64,000 nucleotides of DNA from Microstegium vimineum (Eukaryota; Streptophyta; Magnoliopsida; Poales; Poaceae), in NCBI GenBank assembly GCA_022036555.1, contig CM039140.1, positions 29,694,473 through 29,758,472 of the forward strand, in the 5' to 3' direction. This document shows, in pieces, positions 10,759 through 21,860 of the stretch. The position numbers and the translations under genes were made by a program. The first letter of the stretch is position 1; each line of letters starts with the position of its first letter. The notes below the pieces were generated by a model. That model saw only the letters and a list, made by a program, of their open reading frames with translations. It was not told where the DNA came from and made no database searches.

Positions 10759-10767
10759 CTATAAAAG
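10759..10767 (+). promoter_or_regulatory. LTR promoter TATA box (CTATAAAAG)
   Basis: CTATAAAAGGGGACGCC is a strong TATA context about 1.0 kb into the LTR. The same element occurs on the minus strand at 12811-12820 in the LTR of the 9.4 kb element and fixes the polarity of both copies. Confidence 0.75.
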
Positions 10768-11534
10768 GGGACGCCGGGATAGAAGAAAGGGGATTCGATT
10801 CGAATTCCTGAGGCTTTCGTATTCAGACTCCAGCTCGGACCCTCATATGCCACACACCCCATCGCTTGATCGACCCCTCGAGCAACCAACCCACCGCCTA
10901 AGGTAGCCCTGCTAGCCTTAGGCCTCAGCTCACTCTGAGCCACCCCGTATAAACCAGCTTGTACCCCCCCTGTACGAGCACTTCGGTGCAAGATAATACA
11001 AGTCATCCTCCCCCGCTGGACGTAGGGTCTTCTTTGCCCGAACCAGGATAAATCTTGTGTCCTTCTTGCATCACATCTGGGAGAGGGAGCACACAATATA
11101 CAAATTTACTAGCCGGTGGTCTTGACCCCCAGGTCATAACACCGACAGAACTCAACTGATTGATATCTCCATAAAAATGCTACATGGGACACACAAAAAT
11201 GCTACAAGGTTTACACATAAATGCCAGAAAGGATACATCATATATAATTATAAAACTGAATGAGTATGGTCATACCTGATTGGAAGAACGTGCATGTGAA
11301 GATACATGTTGCCGTTGTCAAAGTCCTCTAGCCATTTTAATTTCCTGCATACAATGAGAAAAAATGTGATAATTGAAGACAATGTTGAAGGTGCAAGGCA
11401 ACATGTAGTTACAAAAAATGCATCAATGCATATGCAGTATTGCACCATAAGGTGTGCACTTGGAACAATACTGAGAATGGGGTAATTTTTTTGGCAGACA
11501 GTGCAACCAATCGGGCCAGCTTGATAGGAATCAG

Positions 11535-11883
11535 GTGACTCGCGTATTCAGGCGTGCTGATAACAACCTCGACCACCGTCAGATGGTGTGTTCACATATG
11601 AATGGTTTCCTAAAATTCAGAATATTCAGATTTGTTGTGTTACTAACGAGATGTGAACAAAAAACAACACAGGTAATGTTCCCTGTGCTTGAGGCCATGG
11701 GAAACAACGGATCAGAGACAGCGAGACACTACTACTTGCTGGTTCTAAACCTAAGGGGGAAAAGATTCGAGGTAATGGGCTCGATGAGGAGTTTGGGAGA
11801 CGAAAGGCTAAGAAAAAGCTGCAACAAAATCATGGAGGGCATTAAAACTCTATGGTGCACCGGGTACGTGGGAATAAAAAACT
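11535..11883 (+). pseudogene. Ulp1-like cysteine protease domain fragment (transposon-associated type)
   Basis: The readable part, MFPVLEAMGNNGS..ARHYYLLVLNLRGKRFEVMGSMRSLGDERL, resembles the His/Asp part of Ulp1-type SUMO-protease domains that are abundant in grass transposons (HYYLLVLNL with the catalytic His). The position where family members have Asp (V-L-D-S) is Gly (VMGSMRS) here. A probable intron precedes it (GTGTGTTC from ~11586 to AACACAG at ~11672), after exon text VTRVFRRADNNLDHRQM. No catalytic Cys region follows before the stop at ~11883. A fragment without function; host-gene origin cannot be excluded. Confidence 0.5.
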
Positions 11884-11885
11884 AG

Positions 11886-12432
11886 CAATTTAGTATGATA
11901 CACGAGGCATTTATGTATGAAAAAGAAAGCAGTTATGATGTGCATTGCGGATATCTTATGGTAACAAACAAATAAAGTCTGAATATATACACTACATAGG
12001 CTAAGAACCATTTTTAGAGAACACCATGTGTCAGACTTATGAAATCAAACAAAAAAGACAATCCGATAGTGAGCACACTTAAATCTTTATCCTTATTTTG
12101 CAAATAAAAAAATCAGAAGCCATTTCAACAAATGAAACATGAGGTGTGTTCACTTCCGCTTTTTGTGGCTGCTGTTGCAGCTGTGATATGTATGCTTGAA
12201 GGAAAATACGAGCTGAGATTCCCACGGTTGGATCCACGGATTATGTATGCATGTAAGATCGGTTTGTTAGTATTCAACCTAGCTAGCCATGTGCTGACAT
12301 GCCAATAATCAGCATGATTCTCAGTGGCTTCCTGATTTCGGATCTAGCTAGCTACGACAGGCCCAATTATTATTTGACTAATTGTTACAACTGATTAGTA
12401 CTAATAGCAGTAACTGTACTCATCGTTACAAT
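11886..12432. other. No gene recognised
   Basis: AT-rich interval between the Ulp1 relic and the LTR retrotransposon; nothing identifiable. Confidence 0.5.
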
Positions 12433-12437
12433 AAATC

Positions 12438-13895
12438 TGTCGGTGTTATGACCCGGGGTCAAGACCACCAACGAGTAAATTTGTATATCGCGTGTTCCCT
12501 CTCTCAGACGTGATGCAAGATGGACACAAGGTTTATCCTGGTTCGGGCAAAGAAGGCCCTACGTCCAGCGGGGGAGGATGACTTGTATTATCTCACACCC
12601 AAAACGTGCTCGTACAGGGGGGTACAAGCTGTGTTACATGGGGTTGCTCAAAGTGAGCTGCGGTCTAAGACTAGCGGTTTGCCCTAGGCTGCAGATTTGC
12701 CACCCGAGGGGTCGATCGAGTGGCGGGGTGTGTATACGTGGAGTGTGAGAGTCTGAACTGAAGTCTCGGAGATTTCAAGATCCAGTCCTTTATTCTACCT
12801 CGGCGTCCCCTTTTATAGACCAAGGGGAGGTCCGAGGGTACAGGACCCTAACTGTGGCGGTATGGGTGGCGTGTTCTCGGCACAGTGTTGGCGAAGGGAC
12901 GACGTTCACTGTGCTGGCATGGTCTTCCCGTCCTTCTGGCACTCTCGGTCGTGGTGGCAGTAGAAGTCGCCGCGGCACAGCACCCGCAGACGGGCACGAA
13001 TCCCACGGCTGAAGCGGGACGGGGCGGATGGGACGGCCCCCATACCGGAGTTGTTGGAGAAAGGGGTCGAGCCCCTCGGTCGAGGGTGGGACGAGCCCTG
13101 CGCGGCTCTGTCGTATCCTCCAAGTCATCGTCGAGGGCCGCACTGTTCACTTTCCGAGGGGTACTGCTGGAGTCCGTACTCGCGTAGTGGCGACAGTGGC
13201 AGCACAGTTGACAGGAATCGGGGACTTGACGGGGAGTTGGCGGATTTGACAGCGGACGCGAGCGCCCATGTCGTTAGGTGGTTTCACTTTAACCCATGCC
13301 GGGAGCAGTTGGGTTAATCGAGCCTCTCGTCCGGGGGTCGTCCGTTCGACCCCTGGGCCGTCGCTCATCGTCGAGGTAGCGTCGGAGCAGAGACGGGGTC
13401 GGAGAGGTCGAGGTAGAGGTCGGGGGTTCGTTCGTTCGACCCCTCGTCCGTCCTTCGTTCGTCGAGGTGGGGGCCGGGGGTCGTTCGCTCGCCCCCTCGG
13501 TCCGTCATTTGTCGTCGAGGTAGGAGCCGGGGGGTCGTTCGTCCGACCCTCGGTCCGTCATTTATCGTCGAGGTAGGAGCCGGGGGGTCGTTCGTCCGAA
13601 CCTCGGTCCGTCATTTATCGTCGAGGTAGGAGCCGGGGGGTCGTTCATCCGAACCTCGGTCCATCTCTTGACGTCGAGGTGGGGGCCGAGGGGTCGTTCG
13701 AACGACCCCTCGTCCGTCATTCGGCGTCGAGGTGGGCCGGCCCGTGACTTGTCGCCACAGCCGGCGTAGAGGGGCCCTCGAGCGATGGGCCGTGCCTTAC
13801 TGAGTAGTGGGCTGGTCCCTGCCTTAAAAATAGTTGCTATGTTTAACGTTAATTTATCGAAGGGTTTAGGGTACCCCTTACCTTCGTACCCGACA
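12438..13895 (-). repeat. 3' LTR, complete (1458 bp)
   Basis: Bounded by TGTCGGTGTTATGACC and CCTTCGTACCCGACA. Its last 626 bp are nearly identical to 21228-21855: I see only two one-base length differences (G runs near 13461 and 13773), implying recent insertion. It contains the minus-strand TATA box (12811-12820) and the U3 minisatellite. Confidence 0.93.
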
Positions 13896-14110
13896 GTAGC
13901 CCCCGAGGCCCCAGAGGAGTGATTTAGAACTCCTCTGGGGCTATGATACACGTTTTCTCGGAGGGAGTAAGGATTACCCGGAGGTTTTGTCCTTGGCCTG
14001 CAGGGTTAGTGAGAGGTTCGATTCTCCGTGGGGTGCGCGCAAGCGCACCCCGCGGGGGTAGCCCCCGAGGCCCCAGAGGAGTGATTAAGAACTCCTCTGG
14101 GGGCTATAAT
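13896..14110. repeat. Tandem pair of hairpin-forming units next to the 3' LTR
   Basis: GTAGCCCCCGAGGCCCCAGA followed by GGAGTGAT..AGAACTCCTCTGG occurs at 13896 and again ~163 bp later (near 14059). Each contains an inverted repeat CCCCAGAGGAGT / ACTCCTCTGGGG with an 8-9 base loop. Read on the minus strand, the G-rich stretch ending at 13896 is where a polypurine tract for plus-strand priming is expected. Confidence 0.75.
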
Positions 14111-14189
14111 ATGTTGTATCGAGGGGTTTTTTAAGGATACCTGGAGGCGTGGCACCCTGTCGAGGGGTCAATTCCATTCCTTTCCCTGA

Positions 14190-15365
14190 AAAGAGAAGTG
14201 TTCGAGGGCGGCTGTCGAACCCTACCGAGGGCCAGCCTTCGCTCCCTCGAGCACAACTGGAGTCAGAGCACCCCGCCCAAGAGGTCGACTCTGTCTGCCA
14301 GGTCACGAGTTTTTCGACCCTCTTTCGTCGAGGGGTGCCGTGCGTAGTCGGGCCCTCGAGCCCTCGAATGGCTAGGCCTTCACTACCTCATAGCGTCCTT
14401 CCCACGGATCCTTGCGTTCGGATTGTGGGGTGAAGAGCATCGTGCTATCCTCGTTAGGACGAGCCCGAAGTCCTCGGTGAGCTATTCTCGGGCATGAGTC
14501 CATTAGAAATGGTGCCCGGTACGGGTAAAAATCCGAGTGAGAACACGTGCCCCATTCGATAGGGGTCAACTAGTGGCCCGGAGGCGTTCTCATTTTTAAG
14601 TAAGTCGTACGGCTTACTAAGCACGACCATGTGGATTACCAAGGTGCCAACCCCATTCGATAGGAGTTGGTGGCTCGATGCCTCCCAGCGGAGGGATCCT
14701 TAGGTATTCCTAGGTTATGCCTCGGATATGTCCCAGGGAGCCTCGAGAGTTCGTTCTCGAGCTAGGGGCACGCGCCTGGCCTCCCCGGGACATCCCTGAC
14801 TCGCGTACTCGAGGGCGGCTGTCGAACTCCGTTCGTGGAGCCAGCCTTCACTCCCTCAAGATTTGGGGGGGGACCGGAGTCCGTTCACCATGGGTCCTTC
14901 CTGACCTCAGGTACTCGAGGGCGGCTATCGAACCCTATGTAAGGGCCAACCTTCGCTCCCTCAAGATTTGACGGATGGTTCGTCATCCGACGCTATCCTC
15001 TGGAGGAGGAGTCCTGCCTTGTGGAACGCCGAGGGGGAAGAATGGGTAATTATATTGAACTTGGGGACATACCTGTGTTCTTTGCCCCTCGGGCTGGAGC
15101 GCTCGAGGGAGGCTGTCGAACCCCGTGAAGGGGCCAGCCTTTGTCCCTTCGAGGCTGTGGAGTGAACTGGGGTCGACGACCCGAGGTCTCCTCCGACCTC
15201 GGGTACTCGAGGGGGGCTGTCGAGCTCGTTCGTGAGCCGGCCTTTGTCCCCTCGAGATTTTGGGGGTGGACCGAAGTCCTAACCCGAGGTCATTTCTGCC
15301 CTCGGATACTCGAGGGTAGCTGTCGAACCCTCTTTCGAGGGCCAGCTCTTGCTGCCTCAAGATTC
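14190..15365. repeat. Interspersed motif array (CTCGAGGGCGGCTGTCGAAC family)
   Basis: At least six copies of CTCGAGGG.GGCTGTCGAACC followed by GAGGGCCAGCCTT.GCTCCCTCGAG occur near 14200, 14810, 14915, 15100, 15208 and 15310. Each unit has self-complementary CTCGAGG ends. Spacing is irregular, about 100-190 bp between the later copies. Non-coding. Confidence 0.75.
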
Positions 15366-15788
15366 CTTACCTCCGAAGATAACGCTTCCGACCGTGCGCC
15401 TTTTTAGGCGATGTCCGTTCGGCGCAACAGTGGCCGTTGCCGGGCGGAGTGCGGCGCGGAGCCCGACGATGGGACGGAATGCCTTATCCAGGAGGAATAC
15501 GAGGAAGGGGGGTACAGACGCATTAAATGCAAAGATTTCCTTGCCTGTTTCGCCAGATTCGTCCGTTGGCCTCCCGCGTATAACTAGCGAAGGTGAGGAG
15601 TCGGGTGTTCTTTCCGCACACTTGCCTTCCTTGCCTCCTCGCCTTCGTCTTCCCTGCCTCCTTCTCCCCGCCATTGCCTTAGGCATCCCGCGAGCCGAAA
15701 CTCTGTGCAAGCGAGAGAGAGAAAGAGAAGGGAGATAGGGAACGTACCTTGCGCCCCTGAGCCCGAGCGCACCATCATTCTCGATCCC

Positions 15789-18700
15789 ATGGCCAAGTTT
15801 AGCCTCGTCGGCCCCGATGACTGGCCCGCGTCCTCGGTGACCGCCTCGCGCCTGATGGGCTTGGTGGAGAGCGGCCTCCTCCGGCCTGTCACCTCGGCGG
15901 AGCGACCGGAGTGGGTGCTGCCATCGTCGGACCATGCCGAACCGAACCCGCCGGAGGGGTACGTAGTGAGCTTCGAGATCTTCCACCGGGCGGGACTAGG
16001 CGCCCCGCCCAGCCGTTTTCTGCGCGCACTTCTCCACCACTACGGCGTGGAGCTCCAACACCTCACCCCCAATGGCGTCTGCCAGGCAGCGGTCTTCGCC
16101 GCGGTGTGCGAAGGCTATCTCGGGATGGAGCCCCACTGGGAATTGTGGCTCCACCTCTTCAAGGCAAGCATCTTCCACGCATCGGTCGACAAGGGTACCC
16201 GCAGGATGGTCAGGGCCGGGTGCTGCTGCATCTCCGTCAAGCGGACGGAGTGCTGGATCCCAGGGAAACTGTCGTCGAGCCACTCCGGATGGCATTCCGG
16301 GTGGTTCTACCTGAGGAACAATGACAACCTGTTCCCGGCGTACACCGGGAGGACAATCGACGCGCAGCCAGACCGCTGGGGTACGGCGTCCCGACGAACA
16401 AGCAGCACCGCATCGACAACCTGGTGGAAGCGCTCAGGCGTCTGAAGAAGGAGGGACTCACGGCGGAGATCGCCGCATCGGCGTTCCACCGGCGGCGGGT
16501 CATGCCACTGATGGCTCGACCCCTCCGCATCGACGAGATGCGTCCGGGGGTCGACCTCTCGGGCTGTCGCCTCGCTGAAGATGAACTGGCCCTGGATAGG
16601 GTTGTCCGCCGCGTCCGCTGCTTCTTCGCGGGCTCGTTCCCCGTCAGGAACGTCGCGAAGATCCCCATGAAACCGGACGAGGGCTTCTTCGAGCTAGTAA
16701 GGTCCTCTCCTCTTGTTAGAGTCCTCGTGTTCGCCTTTTCCGTCTCTTTTGCCTGCGTCCTAACTGCCTCGCGTTCCGTAGGGGAACGTCTCCTTCTGGC
16801 CCTCGCCCCCGCAGGTGAAGGAGGACCAGGACGGGAAGCAGGCGAGGCGCCTCCAGGCGGAGAAGCAGAAGGCGGACAAGGACAAAGCCAAGGACGCCAC
16901 GGCTAAGAGGGCCCGGGAGAAAGAGGCGAGGGAGCAACGCCGGGCCCGATAGAGGCGGGAGGGCCTCCCTGACGAGTTATCGCCCTCGGAAGAGGAGGAC
17001 GAGGAGGAGGACGAGGATGAGGAGGAGGAAAAGGAGGACGAGGAGGAACAGACGGCGCCTGAACAGGCGGCCGTCGGAACCGGAGGAGGGGAGGGGTCGA
17101 CCTCGAGGTCAGCCACTACCGTCGAGGCTGAGCCACGGGGGGAGCGCCCCGTGGCTTCTCGGGAAGAAGTATCGCGGCAGACACGCGGGCAGTCATCGCG
17201 ATCCCCGTCGGGGGGTCGATCGAGGGAGCCCTCGGCGCCTGCCGCGTCGAGCACACGGGCATCGGGCCCGTCGGCGCAAGAGGAGACCAGCAAGGGGACG
17301 ACGGTGGCGTCGTCGGCCCCAGCCTAGGAGACGGTGCCGAGGGCCGCCTCGACCCCCGCCCCCCGGGCGGTGGTGTTCAAGAGTTCGACCAGCCCGACGG
17401 TCGCCGGGCAGAAACGCCGGGTCCCGAGGGGGTAAGTCGCCTTCGAGGGTGTTGTTCGTATTTTTCTCTTTGTTGATAATGACCTGTGCTCATCGCTGCA
17501 CACAGGTTTCTTTCTTAGGTCGAAGCGCCCACAGGGAGACGCGTCCTTTGCCCCCGCCAAGAAATTGAAGGTGGGGGCTGCCGTCGGGGCGGCCGCCGAG
17601 GCCGGTCCCGCTGCTCCGTCCCTTTCGACGCTCACCCCCGAGGCAGCACGGGCAGCCAAGGCCCGGGAGGCGATGGAGCGGGGGACGGCGCAGGGTGCTT
17701 TGGCATCCGCCCCACTAGCAGAGGAGACGGGCCCGTCCGCCCCGCCCGCGAGGGCCACCGAGGCAGCGGGGGTCGCCGAAGCGACGGTCGCGGCGCCTGC
17801 GCGGCCGTCGGAAGGAGTCGCGCCCGTCGCCCCGGGGGGCGCGGGGCTTTCGTCAACGGCGGTTGCGGCCGAGGAGGTGGAGGTGGTCGGGTCCCAGGCC
17901 CCCATGATCGAGGGGGAGCCTCCGGCTCACCCAACGCCGGTACGGTGGCCCGAGGGCCTAGCCTCGCTGGAGGCTCGACTCCGGCTTGAGCGCGGGGGCA
18001 CGACTGCCGCCGCGTCCGAGGGCCCTTCGACGACGCCGGAGCTCAAGGCGGGGGGTCCGGTCGAGCGGCCCGGGGCGACACCCGCGCCGGCGCAGGGTGG
18101 GATGCTGATGGAGTCCACCCCTAACGAAGTGGACGAGATGGTGGCCGAGCTGGTGGGCTCGGCGGAGACGACCACCGTCGCGGTCCCTCGGGCGGAACCT
18201 GAGGTGGCTCGGCCTCCCCTCAAGGTTGGGGGGCCGTTGTCTCGAGGTAAGCCATGCTTCGACTTACTCAAGACGCAGTGGGTTTGCATTGCTGGGTGCT
18301 AATTTTTTTGAGTCTTTCACCGCGCAGGGCCGTTCTACGGCCCGGGGTTTCCTTCGCCTGGTGGCGACGGCTCGGCAAGGCCATCGACGTCCTCGCGGGG
18401 TGGCCCTGAGGACGGGAGAGGACAGGCGGAGGAGTTCTCCCCCCTCTCTGCTTGGCGAGAGGAGCTCGAGCGGCGCGGGGGTCCCGCCGCCGTGCGCCAG
18501 GGCGTCACGCGGGCGGTCGAAGAGAGGATCGCCGCCCGCAGCGTGGCCTGGGGCCAGCAGGTTCTCGAGCTGGCGGACCATCAAGACCCCGAGCGGCTCT
18601 TCCTCACGCTCGACGACCAGGCCGAGCTCCGACGGTGGGAGCACGTCGAGGAGTATCGGGCCTGGTTTGAGCACTCAGTACGTCGCGCCGCGGAGGTCGC

Positions 18701-19966
18701 CGCCATGGACATACGCCAGGGGATGGAGGTGGGTTTCGCTCTCCCTTAGATTGTACTTGGATTGTCTGATTGCTGTTTGCTGACGGTCTTCCCTTTTATC
18801 CTCGTCAGGCGCTGTGGGCGAGGTCTAATGACAAGTCTCAGTACATCCTTCGGGTGCAGGAGCAACTCCCGACCCTTCGCGCCTCGCTGGATAGGGCGGA
18901 GGATGAGGTCGCCCGCGCGAGGGCTGAGGCGGCCGCCGTCCGGGAGGATGCCAAGTCAATGGTTGCCCATGCGAGGGCCGGCTACGAGGCCGTGCAGAAG
19001 GAAACCTGGGCGGCCTTGCAGACGGCGCAGACGAGGCTCGACACCGCCCTTCAGTCGACCGTCACGGTCGGGCGGGAACTGGATGCTGCCCTCGAAGCCA
19101 AGCGCAAGGCCGAGGAGGAGGCCGCCCGGCTGAAGGAGGAGCTGGCCCGGGCGACGGAGAGCATCTGGGGGCTCCGGGGAGACCTCGACACCGTCTCCCG
19201 CGAGCGCGACACTCTGGCCGTCTCGGAGGAGAAGGCTCGGACCCGCGCGACCTCCCTGGGCGTGGTGGCGATGAACCAGAAGAGGGCCCTCGATGACGCA
19301 GGCAAAACCATCGAGGGTCTCAAGGCCAAGGTCAGGGGTCAGTCCTCCGACCTTGTCGACGTTCGCCGCTAGCTCGAGGAGACCGAGCAGGCCTACTCCA
19401 CCCTGGATGCGCACGCCCAAGGTGAGTGTTTCGAGAGTGTTGCAGAATCTGTCATGCTTCGACCCTCTTTCTTCTCTCTTGGGTTTTGACTATGTTGCGT
19501 GCTTGTTTTGGCAGAGCTCGCGACGGATAATGCCCGCGCCCACGAGGACCTGAACAATCTTCAGGGCCTCCTTGGGACTGAGGCGAACCTCAACGCGAGG
19601 CTCGCGGACGTCATCAACACCTTCTGCGACGACCTCTCGGTCAAGCCGGAGCCGGAGGTTGAGGGCGACGCTCGAGGGGACTCCCTGTTGCGCCGCTTCT
19701 ACTCCATGACGCAGGAGGTGACGGAGCACGTCCGTGCCGCCCTGCATGTGGGCGTGAAGCGGACCCTCGCGGTTGTCAACTCAGTCTACAATGTGGACCT
19801 CAACCTTGTTGTCGACGGGTTCGCCACCGACCCGAGGCTGACCGAGGAAGAGAACGATGCGAGGTGCCAGGAGTTGATGGATCTCGCGGAGGTGCCCGGA
19901 GGTGAGCTGGCGAAGCTCTTCGAGCCCGAGGTGATCCCCTCGGCGGACGGAGATGGCGCCGAGTAG
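15789..19966 (+). pseudogene. Retrotransposon-borne antisense gene ('putative gypsy-type transposon' domain plus coiled coil), decayed
   Basis: Starts MAKFSLVGPDDWPAS and continues through GYVVSFEIFHRAGLGAPPSRFLR, a plant-transposon N-terminal domain annotated in databases as putative gypsy-type transposon (Transposase_28; recalled). A one-base loss near 16379 breaks WG-YGVP. The exon continues through AFHRRRVMPLMARPLRIDEM to a GTAAGG donor at ~16700. Later exons encode an acidic/basic low-complexity region (16785-17330, with TAG at ~16951 and TAG at ~17325), an Ala/Pro-rich part (17565-18245), a helical exon (18492-18735) and a coiled coil (18810-19372). The last exon (19515-19966) includes LADVINTFCDDL and ends at TAG. 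It lies antisense to the LTR transcription unit. Introns and codon pattern suggest a once genuine gene. Confidence 0.75.
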
Positions 19967-20189
19967 CCCTTGGAAGGTGTCGATGAATTTTTGCAGACTT
20001 TTCACCTTCCGATGTGGCCAACGGGTGATGCCCAACTTCCTGCGTTGCTTCTTGAGGACGGCGACCCCCTCGACGAGTAGTCCCGGGCCTGCGAGTCATA
20101 TCTGGACAGGAAGGTCCATGTAATAGTTAGGCTTTTTTTACTGATACAATGCCGAGCCCCCGAGGGATTCTTGTGTATAATGCATTTTG

Positions 20190-20910
20190 ATCGAGATGCA
20201 CGTAGTTATTTTTGTTTTTCGAGCTCTCCCTACTTTTCTTTGCCTGAGTCGACGCTTGTGAACTAAGTGTTCGACGCACGCTCGCATCCTTGGAAGGGGG
20301 GGAGCGAGCAGGGATACCGTAGCCCTGGGGCGTAGGTGAGTCCCTGGCTCGACGACACCCGCGACCCTTAGGGAGTTCGAGGCGCCTTTACTTAGTTATG
20401 AAGCGTACTCGAGGGAAAGAACGAGAGGGAAAGCCGAGTTTCGAAAAACGTTCGAGTTTTTCGGAGACTTAGGAGGGGGGTGCCCCCCCTGTTAGCCCCC
20501 GAGGGAGGCTCGACTTTGCTGAGGCAAAGTCGAGGCTACCTTAGTGTTGTAGACGGGTACGTCTCGTTATTTCTACTTCTCGAGCTCTCTCTGCTTTTCT
20601 TTGCCTGAGTCGACGCTTGTGAACTAAGTGTTTGACGCACGCTCGTATCCTTGGAAGGGGCGGAGCGAGCGGGGATACCGTAGCCCTGGGGCATAGGTGA
20701 GCCCTGGCTCGAAGACACCCTCGACCCTTAGGGAGTTCGAGGCGCCTTTACTTAGTTATGAAGCGTACTCGAGGCAAAGGTCGAGAGGGAGAGCTAAGTT
20801 TCGAAAAAAACGTTCAAGTTTTTCGGGTACTTGGGAGGGGGGTGCCCTCCCTATTAGCCCCCGAGGGGAGCTCGACTTTTGCCGGGGCAAAGTCGAGGCT
20901 ACCTTTGAGC
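20190..20910. repeat. Two tandem copies of a ~361 bp unit
   Basis: CGAGCTCTC..CTTTTCTTTGCC marks both copies at 20221 and 20582 (period 361). Both include GTGAACTAAGTGTT, GGATACCGTAGCCCTGGGG, a poly-G/poly-C stretch and GCCCCCGAGGG. Non-coding; part of the retrotransposon interior. Confidence 0.85.
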
Positions 20911-20998
20911 TACGAACGAATATGAAATGTGTTTCGAGAACATTTTATTCATTCGAAGATTTGTACATAAATGCGAAAATGTACAGGGCCCTGAGGCC

Positions 20999-21228
20999 TC
21001 AGGGATAGAAGCAACGTAGCTGTTCGATGTTCCACGCGTTGGTGAAGATCTCGCCCTTCTCGTTCTTCAGCTTGTAAGTACGGGCTTCAGCACCTCTGCC
21101 ACGATGAAGGGTCCCTCCCAAGGTGGCGTCAACTTGTGACGCCCCTTGTTGCTTTGTCGACGGCGCAGAACGAGGTCGCCGACGTTGAGGTCCCTTTTGC
21201 GCACGTTTTTGTCGTGGTAGCGCCGCAG
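20999..21228 (-). pseudogene. Ty3/gypsy integrase C-terminus (GPF-type) fragment
   Basis: Minus-strand translation gives RYHDKNVRKRDLNVGDLVLR, KLTPPWEGPFIVAEVLKP, then after a one-base loss (~21085) TYKLKNEKGEIF..NAWNIEQLRCFYP and TGA (stop at 20999-21001). This is the canonical end of Ty3/gypsy polyproteins. It fixes the element's minus orientation. The fragment starts exactly at the LTR truncation point (21228), so a single deletion joined LTR to pol. Confidence 0.92.
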
Positions 21229-21855
21229 TCGTTAGGTGGTTTCACTTTAACCCATGCCGGGAGCAGTTGGGTTAATCGAGCCTCTCGTCCGGGGGTCGTC
21301 CGTTCGACCCCTGGGCCGTCGCTCATCGTCGAGGTAGCGTCGGAGCAGAGACGGGGTCGGAGAGGTCGAGGTAGAGGTCGGGGGTTCGTTCGTTCGACCC
21401 CTCGTCCGTCCTTCGTTCGTCGAGGTGGGGGCCGGGGGGTCGTTCGCTCGCCCCCTCGGTCCGTCATTTGTCGTCGAGGTAGGAGCCGGGGGGTCGTTCG
21501 TCCGACCCTCGGTCCGTCATTTATCGTCGAGGTAGGAGCCGGGGGGTCGTTCGTCCGAACCTCGGTCCGTCATTTATCGTCGAGGTAGGAGCCGGGGGGT
21601 CGTTCATCCGAACCTCGGTCCATCTCTTGACGTCGAGGTGGGGGCCGAGGGGTCGTTCGAACGACCCCTCGTCCGTCATTCGGCGTCGAGGTGGGCCGGC
21701 CCGTGACTTGTCGCCACAGCCGGCGTAGAGGGGGCCCTCGAGCGATGGGCCGTGCCTTACTGAGTAGTGGGCTGGTCCCTGCCTTAAAAATAGTTGCTAT
21801 GTTTAACGTTAATTTATCGAAGGGTTTAGGGTACCCCTTACCTTCGTACCCGACA
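21228..21855 (-). repeat. 5' LTR, truncated (628 bp retained of ~1458)
   Basis: Homology with the other LTR starts abruptly at GTCGTTAGGTGG (21228 versus 13270) and runs to the terminus. The missing part includes the TATA box, so this copy has no LTR promoter in the sense direction. Confidence 0.92.
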
Positions 21856-21860
21856 AAATC

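Larger units (their letters stand above)
9742..11147 (+). mobile_element. Solo LTR (1406 bp) of the same Ty3/gypsy family as 12438-21855, opposite orientation
   Basis: Begins TGTCAGGTACAAAGG and ends GGTCATAACACCGACA, with the 5-bp duplication GAACT on both sides (9737-9741 and 11148-11152). The interior matches, in reverse orientation, the LTR at 12438-13895, including the end sequence, the minisatellite and the TATA region. The promoter TATA (10759-10767) reads on the plus strand, so LTR polarity is plus. Solo LTRs arise by recombination between the two LTRs of an element (established knowledge). Confidence 0.93.
12438..21855 (-). mobile_element. Ty3/gypsy LTR retrotransposon, internally deleted, with antisense gene; TSD AAATC
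   Basis: The 5-bp duplication AAATC flanks the element (12433-12437, 21856-21860). Ends are TGTCGG...CCGACA. TATA polarity and the integrase fragment (20999-21228) show that the element reads on the minus strand, so the 5' LTR is the right-hand one. That LTR is cut to 628 bp and joins directly to the last ~75 codons of integrase, so the rest of the LTR, primer-binding site, gag, protease, RT and RNase H are gone. Between integrase and the 3' LTR lie ~7 kb with tandem repeats and a plus-strand multi-exon gene (15789-19966). Antisense extra genes are reported for the Tat lineage of plant gypsy elements; assignment to that lineage is inference. Confidence 0.92.

Noticed and set aside
13390..13700. 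Regularly spaced repeats considered as a CRISPR array
   Set aside because: Eukaryotic LTR minisatellite: spacers are near-identical and the array is repeated in the other LTR copies.
15357..15986. Minus-strand 209-aa frame in the retrotransposon
   Set aside because: Overlaps the plus-strand start of the antisense gene; low complexity with no recognisable domain.
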